A stretch of 54,475 nucleotides of DNA from Candidatus Babeliales bacterium (GTDB taxonomy: Bacteria > Babelota > Babeliae > Babelales > Chromulinivoraceae), in NCBI GenBank assembly GCA_041660205.1, contig JBAZWT010000009.1:1-54475 (forward strand), read 5' to 3'. The notes under the pieces are model-generated. The model ran no database searches. It was not told the origin of the DNA and worked only from the letters and a program-made list of their open reading frames with translations. Shown here one piece after another: positions 33,993-41,709 of this stretch. Each line of letters starts with the position of its first letter. Position 1 is the first letter of the stretch. A program made the translations under genes and the position numbers.

Positions 33993-35741
33993 GTGAATAA
34001 AAAATTATATCAAGCACTTTTAACGCTTGCCTTTTTCGGGTTTGCAACGATCAAACCAATCACCATAGGAACACACGAAACTACACAGTCAGTTCATCAA
34101 AAACAAATCGACATGATCATGACACTCGGCGAAAATGAAGCGATTTTAAAACAGACTCTATCTGTTTCTTTAGACACCCCTAACGCTCATATCGGTACCG
34201 TATCGTACTCACAGACTCCTACTAAAAAATATCTCCCAGAATTTTTAGCGACTAAAGAAGTTTTTGAAGGAAGTGTAACGTTATCAATTCCTGTTACTAC
34301 CTCGCTCGATACTCCGGTAAAAACAAATGTTCACACGAGCTTTTTACTTCTGCCAGAAAGCAACATGACGGAAAAAATTGTTGAACTTTCTTTCAATGAA
34401 AAAGCACCTACGAATATATCTTCAACGAATAATGAACCGATTACTACTCGCGCTACATCGTGCAGCGTACTTCCGGTCAAAAAATCGATCACAGAAAAAC
34501 TGCAAGGCATAGTCCAAAATACAAACAGCAACTGGGTTCGTTTTCTTTTTGCTTTCCTTCTTGGACTACTTTTAAGCTTAACTCCTTGCATTTACCCGAT
34601 GATTCCAATAACAATTGGTATTTTGCATCGTAACCAACATGCTTCATTATTTCGTAATTTTTTAGGTTCACTCTGCTATGCATTCGGACTTTCAACAACG
34701 TTTGCACTTCTGGGACTACTTGCCGCATTTGCCGGAGCTTCGTTTGGTAGTCTTTTATCGCAACCAATTTTTGTCCTTGTTTTAGTGTTGTTTATTGGTT
34801 ACATGTCGCTGACTATGATTGGTGTCATCGATCTTGCAATCCCTTCATTTATGCAAAAAAGCGTACAGCTTAGCTCAGCGTTTGGACCATTCCTGTCAGC
34901 TTATCTTTTCGGGCTTATCAGCGGTAGCGTTGCATCACCCTGCGTATCTCCTGGCTTAGCATTACTGCTTACCATTGTGGCAACTATGGGTCATGTACTT
35001 GCAGGATTCATGCTCTTATTTGTTTTTGGAATTGGCATGAGCGTTCCACTTATCATCATCGGAACTTTCTCTTCATCAATGAACGCACTTCCTCGCGCTG
35101 GTCAATGGATGGTTGAGATTAAAAAGCTTCTTGGCTTTTTAATGCTAGCAACCTGTTTTTACTATCTAAGCAATATTTTACCAGCTATGGTAGTCAGCAT
35201 ACTCTTTACTCTCTATCTTTTATTTGCGGCCCTATTTTACATCATTGACGCGCAAAAAAACATGGATACAGGAACAAAAACACTTAAAAGCTTACTAGGT
35301 ATTATTTTACTGGCTGCTGCAGTATTTATGGCATTTAAAACCTATGAATTGACACGCCAAAAAAATATCGTCTGTGTACCAACTGGTGTTACCTGGGTTT
35401 TAGATTATGAGCAAGCTTTAAGCATGGCTCAAGCTGAAAACAAATTAGTCCTACTTGATTTTTGGGCAAACCATTGCACAATCTGCAAAGCAATTGATAA
35501 AAAAATATTTCATAAAGACGTTGTTGCAAAAGGTTTAAGCAGCAGCATAATTTTTGTGAAAGTTGATTGCACTCAAAGCTCAGACGAGCAAGCATCGCAA
35601 CTTAAAACAAAGTTTAGCGTCTTTGCTCAACCCTCTATTTTAATTATCAATCCGCACACGCAGGAAGTGATGCAAAAATGGTCAAGCGAACCATACAGCA
35701 TGACTCCTGAAGAATTTGTACAAGCGGTTAAAAACGTATAA
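33993..35741 (+). CDS. dsbD: thiol:disulfide interchange protein DsbD
   Basis: 582 residues from a GTG start with AAGGAAA upstream. It carries electrons from cytoplasmic thioredoxin to the periplasm. A signal peptide precedes an N-terminal periplasmic region (about 25-170), which is poorly conserved. The CcdA-like membrane domain (about 180-450) has eight hydrophobic segments and the two intramembrane cysteines LTPCIYP and ASPCVSP. The C-terminal thioredoxin domain has C495-T-I-C498. The N-terminal domain lacks an obvious DsbD-alpha cysteine pair, so partner choice may differ. A likely downstream client is the exported peroxiredoxin at 50723. Confidence 0.88.
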   Translation: MNKKLYQALLTLAFFGFATIKPITIGTHETTQSVHQKQIDMIMTLGENEAILKQTLSVSLDTPNAHIGTVSYSQTPTKKYLPEFLATKEVFEGSVTLSIPVTTSLDTPVKTNVHTSFLLLPESNMTEKIVELSFNEKAPTNISSTNNEPITTRATSCSVLPVKKSITEKLQGIVQNTNSNWVRFLFAFLLGLLLSLTPCIYPMIPITIGILHRNQHASLFRNFLGSLCYAFGLSTTFALLGLLAAFAGASFGSLLSQPIFVLVLVLFIGYMSLTMIGVIDLAIPSFMQKSVQLSSAFGPFLSAYLFGLISGSVASPCVSPGLALLLTIVATMGHVLAGFMLLFVFGIGMSVPLIIIGTFSSSMNALPRAGQWMVEIKKLLGFLMLATCFYYLSNILPAMVVSILFTLYLLFAALFYIIDAQKNMDTGTKTLKSLLGIILLAAAVFMAFKTYELTRQKNIVCVPTGVTWVLDYEQALSMAQAENKLVLLDFWANHCTICKAIDKKIFHKDVVAKGLSSSIIFVKVDCTQSSDEQASQLKTKFSVFAQPSILIINPHTQEVMQKWSSEPYSMTPEEFVQAVKNV

Positions 35742-35763
35742 TAGATTCACTTAAATTTTAGAG

Positions 35764-35806
35764 AAAAAAGAAAGCCGACTGTTTTATAAGTCGGCTTTCT
35801 TTTTTT
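35764..35806. terminator. bidirectional intrinsic terminator
   Basis: The stem AAAGAAAGCCGACT/AGTCGGCTTTCTTT has T/A runs on both sides. It ends dsbD on the plus strand. Confidence 0.9.
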
Positions 35807-35858
35807 AGGTTTTTATTTCTTTGACCATAAAGCACTGATCGGCAACGCTACAATTTCA

Positions 35859-35911
35859 TGCAATTTCACCATCAGGTGGTGGATAATTCAATAGTTTGTG
35901 GTGAATTTGCA
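35859..35911. repeat. 13-bp inverted repeat (TGCAATTTCACCA type)
   Basis: TGCAATTTCACCA (35859-35871) pairs with TGGTGAATTTGCA (35899-35911) except at one position. It lies in the gene-free stretch between dsbD and the phosphotransferase gene and has no T run, so it is not a simple terminator. Confidence 0.5.
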
Positions 35912-35973
35912 CGAATATTGGCTATAAAGCAACCTGAAGCCTCTTTTAAAATTTTTTCTTTTTTGTTATTTTT

Positions 35974-36570
35974 TTATTTCTTTTCAATAAACTCTTTAAT
36001 CGTTTGTGCGATCTCTGTTGGATTTTGTTTACCTGAATCTACCTGTAAATCATACACAATATCCCAATGCACGGTGTCGTAATGACTGCGAGCATGACCT
36101 TTTGGTGACGTTCCACGAACTTGCTCACGTTGCTCTAAAACATCTAATGGAATATTTACCTTCACAAAAAAGGTATTAATACCTTTTAATTTTTGCTGTA
36201 GATCATCAATCCATTCTTTTTTATAAGCAATATAATCAACAATGATATTACTTCCTGCCTGAGCGTAAGTAGCTATCGCACTGTTCATACCGTAGGCAAC
36301 TTTGTCACCTTGATCGCCAACAAACAGCGTCATAATGTTGTTTCCATCTTTATCTTTAGAGTTTACTACCCAGCGAATTGGATTTTCTGATTGCCAAAAT
36401 GCTAAATTTTCAGGATTAATATCAGGCATCGGTTGATCGAACAATGAATCAATTCCATGCTTAATCCATAAATTAGGCATCATCAGTGGCTGAAATGCTT
36501 TTTGAATTGAACTTTTACCTGACGCTGATGGACCATTTAAAATAATGACAGTTCCATACGTTTTTTTCAT
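35974..36570 (-). CDS. chloramphenicol-phosphotransferase-like P-loop kinase
   Basis: 198 residues from the ATG at 36570 (AAAGG seven bases upstream). The P-loop GPSASGKSS is near residues 13-21, followed by the CPT-like phrases KHGIDSLFDQ and IVDYIAYKKEWIDDL. Later VKVNIPLDVLEQREQVRG holds the lid-type Arg residues. CPT-family enzymes phosphorylate small hydroxylated molecules; the natural substrate here is unknown and antibiotic resistance should not be assumed. A longer reading to 36714 would cross the terminator of the upstream gene and is rejected. Confidence 0.8.
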   Translation of the reverse strand: MKKTYGTVIILNGPSASGKSSIQKAFQPLMMPNLWIKHGIDSLFDQPMPDINPENLAFWQSENPIRWVVNSKDKDGNNIMTLFVGDQGDKVAYGMNSAIATYAQAGSNIIVDYIAYKKEWIDDLQQKLKGINTFFVKVNIPLDVLEQREQVRGTSPKGHARSHYDTVHWDIVYDLQVDSGKQNPTEIAQTIKEFIEKK

Positions 36571-36675
36571 AAGATTACCTTTGAAGTATTGTGCTGCAAG
36601 TAACACTGAGATAATAATACATCCCATAAAAAAATATCTTGAATCAAACACGAGTAAATACCTTTCAACAATATA

Positions 36676-36702
36676 AAAAGGGGCAGATTGTTCCGCCCCT
36701 TT
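36676..36702 (-). terminator. intrinsic terminator after the hibernation factor
   Basis: The stem AAAGGGGC/GCCCCTTT is followed by five T on the minus strand, 24 bases past the hpf stop. It separates hpf from the phosphotransferase. Confidence 0.85.
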
Positions 36703-36726
36703 AAATTCTAACAATACTTTTTTAGT

Positions 36727-37056
36727 CTAAACTAATTTTTTCTTTTTTCTAAGATCATCAACAAAACGTTGCTTTGTTTTTTGCAGCTCTTGTTCCACAA
36801 TCTTCATTGTCTCATCAATCAGCTCATACATATCAGCACTTTCTCTTTTGACTTGTACATCAAAATGAGGAGTTTTAATGCGAACTTCACATGCATAAAT
36901 ATGATGATTCAGTTGACCTTCAAAGACAACACTTACAAAAATCGAATCTGGTTCTTCTTTACCAAAGTATTTTTTAAACTTCGTTAAATATTTAGCCGCA
37001 TATTGTTCCATTGCTTGCGATGGTTCCATACCTCTAAAAGTCATATCTGCTTGCAT
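36727..37056 (-). CDS. hpf: ribosome hibernation promoting factor (short form)
   Basis: 109 residues, matching the short HPF/RaiA class that lacks the dimerising C-terminal domain. The beta-alpha-beta-beta-beta-alpha fold is suggested by MQADMTFRGMEPSQAMEQYA, the strand YACEVRIKTPHFDVQVKRES and the helix DMYELIDETMKIVEQEL. It inactivates ribosomes in non-growing cells. The basic tail LRKKKKLV is normal for the family. Confidence 0.87.
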   Translation of the reverse strand: MQADMTFRGMEPSQAMEQYAAKYLTKFKKYFGKEEPDSIFVSVVFEGQLNHHIYACEVRIKTPHFDVQVKRESADMYELIDETMKIVEQELQKTKQRFVDDLRKKKKLV

Positions 37057-37175
37057 AAAAATCCTTTCCCATTTTTTTTACTTCATATAAGTCATACAAG
37101 AATGATAGTTAACTAATTCATGTAATCGCAATGATCTGACAAAAATAGATATTTTTTACCTTTAGCTTACACAAC

Positions 37176-37224
37176 AAAAAACAGGAATCTTCATTTTGAT
37201 AAAAACGAAGATTCCTGTTTTTTT
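37176..37224. terminator. intrinsic terminator after der
   Basis: The long stem AAAAAACAGGAATCTTC/GAAGATTCCTGTTTTTT with a 14-base loop lies between the der stop and the hpf start. Confidence 0.88.
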
Positions 37225-37255
37225 AAGTTAATTTTTTTTCAAAGACAAATTTAAA

Positions 37256-38587
37256 TTATTTAACGTCTCTTTTTGCCTTAGCATAGAAAAACATTGGAAC
37301 ACTTTTTAAATCTTGCGCTTTACGCAAAATATTTTCAAAGAATGCTCGATGATTTTCTTCAAATATTTCTGTATTTCTAACGATCAATTCGATTCTAAGC
37401 GGAGCAGCTCCAACTTGATGTGCTTTATGAAATGTTAATCGTTGTCCATTTTTATACAATGGAGTCTTAACGAGCGCATCCATGAAAAGATCAGTTAAAT
37501 AACGATCCGTAAAGCGAGAGCCAAATTTTTCCCATACCTTTTGCACCAAAGGTAAAACTTTGCCAACGTTTTTTCCAGTTTTACAAGAAATGTTAAGCGT
37601 TTCTAACTTTTTCAAAAAGTATTTGTACTCTTCCATTGATGAATCAAGATACTGTTGTTTTTCTTCATCCAACAAATCCATTTTGTTAAACAGAACTATG
37701 ACAGCAGAACCATTTTCAAAAGCATAAGACGTTAATTTTAACTCTTGAGCAGTCAACTCTGGCTCTTGCACATCAATCATCAATAAAACAATGTGTGCAC
37801 GCTTTGCAGCTTGCAACGCATTGGTTACCATCATTGATTCAAGTTCAGTTGAAACTCCACTTCTTTTACGAACTCCAGCAGTATCGATCAACTCAACTAC
37901 TTGTTTATTAAACGTCACACGTTTACGAAGAGCTTCACGCGTGGTACCAGCCACAGGCGATACGATTGAAAAGTCTTGATCAACCAAAATATTCATCAAC
38001 GATGATTTTCCTGCATTCGGACGGCCTAAAAAAGCTACTTTAAATTCAGGAGTATCATCAATTACTTTTGTTGTTGGCTTTGTTTGAGAAATAACTTCTA
38101 CGATGCGATCTAAAACATCACCAATATTACGACCATGTGTCGCAGAAACACCGTAAACATTTTCAAATCCAAATTTATGAAATTGATAAATATTTTCTTC
38201 ACGTTCAATAGAATCAACTTTATTTACCAACACAAACGTTGGTTTGTTAAGACCATGTATAAAATTTCGAATGAGCATATCTTGCTCAGCAATTCCTGTT
38301 TGTCCATCTACAACAAACAATAACAATGCTGCGTCTTCTAGTGTCTTTTTTACTTTATGAGTAACCAAGCAGGTCATTTCATCAGCTTTTTTACACAGAT
38401 CAATACCACCGGTATCAATCAATTCAAATTTAACACCATTCCACTCAACAAAATCAGTGATCATGTCACGAGTTACCCCTTCAATGTCAAGCGTCAAGCT
38501 TTTCACATTGGTGGCTAGTCGATTAAATAATGAAGACTTTCCGACATTCGTCCGTCCAACAATGACAACCTTAGGCATCAAACTCAT
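37256..38587 (-). CDS. der: ribosome assembly GTPase Der (EngA)
   Basis: 443 residues with AAAGGA before the ATG. A tandem double GTPase needed for 50S assembly. The first G domain has GRTNVGKSS (residues 11-19), DTGG and NKVD. The second has GRPNAGKSS near 193, DTAG and NKMD. A KH-like C-terminal domain covers about 355-443. It overlaps the tau-like gene by 17 bases. Confidence 0.96.
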   Translation of the reverse strand: MSLMPKVVIVGRTNVGKSSLFNRLATNVKSLTLDIEGVTRDMITDFVEWNGVKFELIDTGGIDLCKKADEMTCLVTHKVKKTLEDAALLLFVVDGQTGIAEQDMLIRNFIHGLNKPTFVLVNKVDSIEREENIYQFHKFGFENVYGVSATHGRNIGDVLDRIVEVISQTKPTTKVIDDTPEFKVAFLGRPNAGKSSLMNILVDQDFSIVSPVAGTTREALRKRVTFNKQVVELIDTAGVRKRSGVSTELESMMVTNALQAAKRAHIVLLMIDVQEPELTAQELKLTSYAFENGSAVIVLFNKMDLLDEEKQQYLDSSMEEYKYFLKKLETLNISCKTGKNVGKVLPLVQKVWEKFGSRFTDRYLTDLFMDALVKTPLYKNGQRLTFHKAHQVGAAPLRIELIVRNTEIFEENHRAFFENILRKAQDLKSVPMFFYAKAKRDVK

Positions 38588-39182
38588 GTGAATCCTTTAT
38601 AATTTCGCGCACAGTTCCCCCAAAATTCTCAAGCAATCTATGGGTTAACTTCCATTTTGTTTCATCAGCAATATCAATATTTTTTTCATTCTTACTCAAA
38701 CTCACGTTGATCGTTCGATTATTAACCATTCGGTCGTTAACCGTTTGATTGTTAACCATTCGGTCAGTGACCGTTCGGTCGTTGACCATTCGGTCGTTAA
38801 CCGTTCGCCCCATATCCGACCCTGATGGTCGCATAGCTCCTGAGACGACAGGCTGCCTTTTTTCTTCTTCCACTCTTCTTCTTTCTGTAGTTTTTATGAA
38901 TTCCACAACCAAGATAGCTTTAAAACCAAATATTCTATCGAGATATTCTTGATAATGAGCTCTTTGCTCAATAAACAGATCTTGAAACATCGTGAATTTT
39001 TTTAACGTCACTAAGTGTATAATTTTTTTAGCTTGATCAAATTTAATAAAGTCTGTTTCAAAAAGCATTGATGCAAGTACTGGATCGATATGAGCATGTA
39101 CCACTTTGACAAACATCTGCCATTTTACTTGATCTGCATCAACAGCGTCAGCTACCAATTGCTCATTTTTTTTTTTCTTCAC
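38571..39182 (-). CDS. tau-specific C-terminal part of DnaX, in a shifted frame
   Basis: 203 codons open from a GTG at 39182. It starts inside the end of dnaX and sits in the +1 frame relative to it. The first 70 residues (QVKWQMFVKVVHAHIDPVLA, then LASMLFETDFIKFDQAKKI) look like the DnaX domain V that binds the polymerase alpha subunit. A low-complexity pentapeptide repeat follows (about 125-160), then a short C-terminal domain. No convincing ribosome site precedes it, so it is most likely expressed as the tail of a fused tau protein made by slippage on the A11 tract. Re-initiation from the GTG, or a sequencing error in the run, are the alternatives. Confidence 0.78.
   Translation of the reverse strand: MKKKKNEQLVADAVDADQVKWQMFVKVVHAHIDPVLASMLFETDFIKFDQAKKIIHLVTLKKFTMFQDLFIEQRAHYQEYLDRIFGFKAILVVEFIKTTERRRVEEEKRQPVVSGAMRPSGSDMGRTVNDRMVNDRTVTDRMVNNQTVNDRMVNNRTINVSLSKNEKNIDIADETKWKLTHRLLENFGGTVREIIKDSHEFDA
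38705..38808 (-). repeat. 15-bp coding minisatellite (pentapeptide repeat)
   Basis: Seven 15-base units encode pentapeptides of the form R/Q-T/M-V-N/T-D/N, with T and M alternating so that a 30-base higher-order unit is visible. It lies in the linker of the tau-like tail and may vary in copy number between strains. Confidence 0.85.
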
Positions 39183-40305
39183 CTAAGACTAATTGACCAA
39201 TTTCATCGCGGCTTATCAGTCGAAGCAACATAGATTCAAACAAAAGCTGTTTTCGGCTCGTTTTTTGCATAGCCATATCAAGGTTACAAATTTGATCAAA
39301 ATAAGTAACGAGTTGCTGCATAGGCATTTGATTGATCAAATCTTTAAGCTCTTGAGGAATATCTAAAAAGTATTTCGGCTCACCGCTGTATTTTAAAATA
39401 ATTCCGTCGTACAAAAGCTCAACAAATCGCTTAACAACGTACTCTGTAGAAATCGTTTGCTTTGATAGTTCATGAAAGAACGCCAACATGTCTTTATGAT
39501 TTTTTTGAATCATGAAAGAAAGAAGTTGGTACAACGATCGATCATCAAGGTACCCAAGCACCGACAAAACAACTGACTTTGTCACTTTGCTATCAGCAAA
39601 ACGCGCTTGCTCTAAAAGATTAATAGCATCACGCAGCGAACCCTGCGATACCTGTGCAATAAACTCAAGACCCGCAGCGTCATACGCTATCAATTCCTTT
39701 TTACACATGTGCTCAAGATGAGCCGCAACAGTATCAAGCTTTACAGGATTGAAAAATAGCTGAAAACAACGAGATCGAACTGTCTCTGGTAATTTTTGAG
39801 CCTCAGTAGTTGCCAAAATAAAAACTACAAATTTTGGTGGCTCTTCTAAAATTTTTAAAAATGCATTAAATGCTGCCTTGCTGAGCATGTGAACTTCATC
39901 TATCAAATAGATTTTTCGTTCACCAAGAAGTGGCAGAAATGACGATGTATCGATTATGTTTCGAATGTTGTCAACGCCTGTGTATGATGCTGCATCAATT
40001 TCCATAAAATCTGGATGACGACCTGCAGTCATAGCAATGCATGAATCACACTGCAAACAAGGAAGTTGACAAGATTGAGGATTTTTTTGAAATTCAGAAA
40101 TTTTTTTACAATTGATAGCCGATGCAAAAACGCGTGCAGTTGATGTTTTACCACAACCTCGCTGCCCAGAAAAAAGATATACCGGAAAAAATTGATTCTT
40201 GAATAAACTATTTTGCAAAATTCTCACAACCAAATCTTGCCCAATAATTTCTTTAAAATTTGAGGACCGCCATTTTCTTGCTAAATTTAATGCTACCTGG
40301 CCCAT
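39163..40305 (-). CDS. dnaX: DNA polymerase III gamma subunit (DnaX ATPase part)
   Basis: 380 residues from the ATG at 40305 (AAGG upstream). This is the clamp-loader ATPase. Walker A is GQRGCGKTS near residues 43-51, followed by the zinc-binding cysteines (C-x8-C-x2-C-x2-C pattern in QSCQLPCLQCDSC). DEVHMLSKAAFNAFLKILEE is the Walker B/sensor helix, with the SRC arginine-finger motif later. The frame ends at a TGA directly after 11 consecutive A, giving a gamma-length product. SRP RNA and tRNA-Ser lie upstream, as in Bacillus. See the tau part at 38571-39182. Confidence 0.94.
   Translation of the reverse strand: MGQVALNLARKWRSSNFKEIIGQDLVVRILQNSLFKNQFFPVYLFSGQRGCGKTSTARVFASAINCKKISEFQKNPQSCQLPCLQCDSCIAMTAGRHPDFMEIDAASYTGVDNIRNIIDTSSFLPLLGERKIYLIDEVHMLSKAAFNAFLKILEEPPKFVVFILATTEAQKLPETVRSRCFQLFFNPVKLDTVAAHLEHMCKKELIAYDAAGLEFIAQVSQGSLRDAINLLEQARFADSKVTKSVVLSVLGYLDDRSLYQLLSFMIQKNHKDMLAFFHELSKQTISTEYVVKRFVELLYDGIILKYSGEPKYFLDIPQELKDLINQMPMQQLVTYFDQICNLDMAMQKTSRKQLLFESMLLRLISRDEIGQLVLGEEKKK
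39166..39176 (-). other. A11 slippage tract at the dnaX gamma/tau junction
   Basis: On the coding strand GAAG is followed by 11 A and then TGAG. With 11 A the gamma frame stops at that TGA. With 10 A (or 13) the frame runs on into the tau-like ORF. A -1 ribosomal shift as in E. coli would instead hit a TAG about five codons later. The pattern therefore fits transcriptional slippage, as known for Thermus dnaX, better than the E. coli mechanism. Confidence 0.7.
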
Positions 40306-40332
40306 AATCAACCTTGCTCATGTAACAAAATC

Positions 40333-40421
40333 GAGAGAAGCTTTTACAAATCTATGAATGCTTCTGCTGCTTCCTTCCGGACCTGACAGGTTGAACACCA
40401 TACATCTTAAAAACTTCTCTC
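40333..40421 (-). ncRNA. ffs: signal recognition particle RNA (4.5S type)
   Basis: The minus strand holds the universally conserved SRP domain IV core GTCAGGTCCGGAAGGAAGCA. It is closed by a terminal stem GAGAGAAG (from 40421) with CTTCTCTC (to 40333), for a total of about 89 nt. This small form lacks the Alu domain. It lies 28 bases before the dnaX start, as scr does in Bacillus. Confidence 0.95.
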
Positions 40422-40594
40422 AGTTTTTTAATCAATTTTATACTGGTACGTTTTTTACCGGTACTTGTCAAACATCTGTAATGACCGTGCTCTACTGCTT
40501 AGTGCATTGAGCGGCGGAGCCATTCACTTTTTTCAAATTACGCGCAGTTCACTTTAACTCGTAAATAAACTTCGTTCACACGGGAAAAAGTGAA

Positions 40595-40686
40595 TGGTGG
40601 AGAGAGAGGGATTCGAACCCTCGATGCTCTTTTCAGAACATACATGATTTCCAATCATGCTCTTTCGACCACTCAGACATCTCTCC
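40595..40686 (-). tRNA. tRNA-Ser (GGA anticodon)
   Basis: 92 nt. Acceptor stem GGAGAGA/TCTCTCC, anticodon stem-loop CATGA-TTGGAAA-TCATG with GGA at the centre, and a long variable arm (ATGTTC/GAGCAT) typical of type II Ser tRNAs. The T-arm is GAGGG-TTCGAAT-CCCTC. The 3' CCA is encoded. The discriminator base is A, where G73 is usual for bacterial tRNA-Ser. Confidence 0.96.
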
Positions 40687-40700
40687 AAGTAGTAAAAAGA

Positions 40701-41600
40701 CTATGCGCCTTTTCTATTGACAGGTCTTTTAAACGCTGGCTTAGCTACACCTTTTTTAGACGAAACTTCTTCATCGCTTTCATCAGAAATATCAATGATG
40801 ATATCTCTCAATTCAGCTTTTTTCGCTTCGAATGATTTAGGAGCTTCAGCTTGAGCATCTTTTTGCGCAGCTCTTTGGGCTTCAATTGCACTTTTTGCAT
40901 TTTTGCTTACTTCAGCTTTTTTAGCGATGCCTCTTTTAACAGCTTCTTGCAAATATTCTAGAACAAATGCAATACCTTTTGCTGAGTCATCATTTCCAGG
41001 AATTACGTATTGAACGTTGCTTGGATCAGAATTTGTATCGACCAATGCAACAACAGGAACTCCTGATGAAATAGATTCAAGAAGAGCTGTTTGTTCTTTA
41101 CGAACATCAATTAACACAATCGCGCCGATGTTTTGGGTCAAAGCCTTTAGACCACCAACACTTCTGTGTAAACGTTCTGCTAATTTTTGGAATCGCACAA
41201 CTTCTTTTTTTGTATAAGGAGAATTTTCTTTAGTTGATTTTGCAATCACATCTTCAAAGTGAAGAAGCTTAGTAACAGCTTTTTTTACTTGATGATAGTT
41301 AGTGATTGTTCCGCCAACCCATCTGTAGTTAACGTATGGCATATTTGTCGCTTGGCCAACGATAGCAATCGTATCTTTTGCAGTTTTTTTTGTACCGACC
41401 CACAAAATAGTTTCGCCACGGGCAACAACACTCTCTAAAAAGGTTGCAGTTTTTTGCAAAGCATAAGCGGTTTTAGAAATATCAATGAGATGAACGCCGC
41501 CTCTATGCCCCCAAATGTACGGTTGCATTTTTGGGCACCATCTCGATTTTTGATGGCCAAAATGAAGACCTACATCTATCAACTGTCTAAAATCTATCAT
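40701..41600 (-). CDS. rpsB: 30S ribosomal protein S2
   Basis: 299 residues with AAAGG before the ATG. The N-terminus has GLHFGHQKSRWCPKM and IWGHRGGVHLIDI. WVGTKKTAKD, NYRWVGGTITN and the late VVALVDTNSDP are all S2 signatures. A C-terminal extension of about 70 residues is Lys/Ala- then Asp/Glu-rich and is longer than in E. coli (241 residues). The usual next gene, tsf, is not present; a translocase gene follows. Confidence 0.96.
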   Translation of the reverse strand: MIDFRQLIDVGLHFGHQKSRWCPKMQPYIWGHRGGVHLIDISKTAYALQKTATFLESVVARGETILWVGTKKTAKDTIAIVGQATNMPYVNYRWVGGTITNYHQVKKAVTKLLHFEDVIAKSTKENSPYTKKEVVRFQKLAERLHRSVGGLKALTQNIGAIVLIDVRKEQTALLESISSGVPVVALVDTNSDPSNVQYVIPGNDDSAKGIAFVLEYLQEAVKRGIAKKAEVSKNAKSAIEAQRAAQKDAQAEAPKSFEAKKAELRDIIIDISDESDEEVSSKKGVAKPAFKRPVNRKGA

Positions 41601-41709
41601 AAATACACCTTTTGAGGTCCTTTAAATTAAGTTACTATCAATAAAAAACATGTTACTAATTCTATGTACTAGAGTACCTGAAAAAGAAAAAAATACAAAC
41701 TTTAAGCCA

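Noticed and set aside
35858..36082. 74-codon plus-strand frame after dsbD
   Set aside because: It covers an inverted repeat and the antisense of the phosphotransferase; no ribosome site or family.
36571..36714. N-terminal membrane extension of the P-loop phosphotransferase
   Set aside because: The extension overlaps the hpf terminator, lacks a ribosome site, and CPT-family proteins start just before the P-loop.
38705..38808. CRISPR array
   Set aside because: The units are 15 bp, contiguous, without spacers, and in frame with a coding region.
40425..40594. A second tRNA or small RNA between SRP RNA and tRNA-Ser
   Set aside because: There is a CCATTCACTTTTT inverted repeat but no T-arm or cloverleaf.
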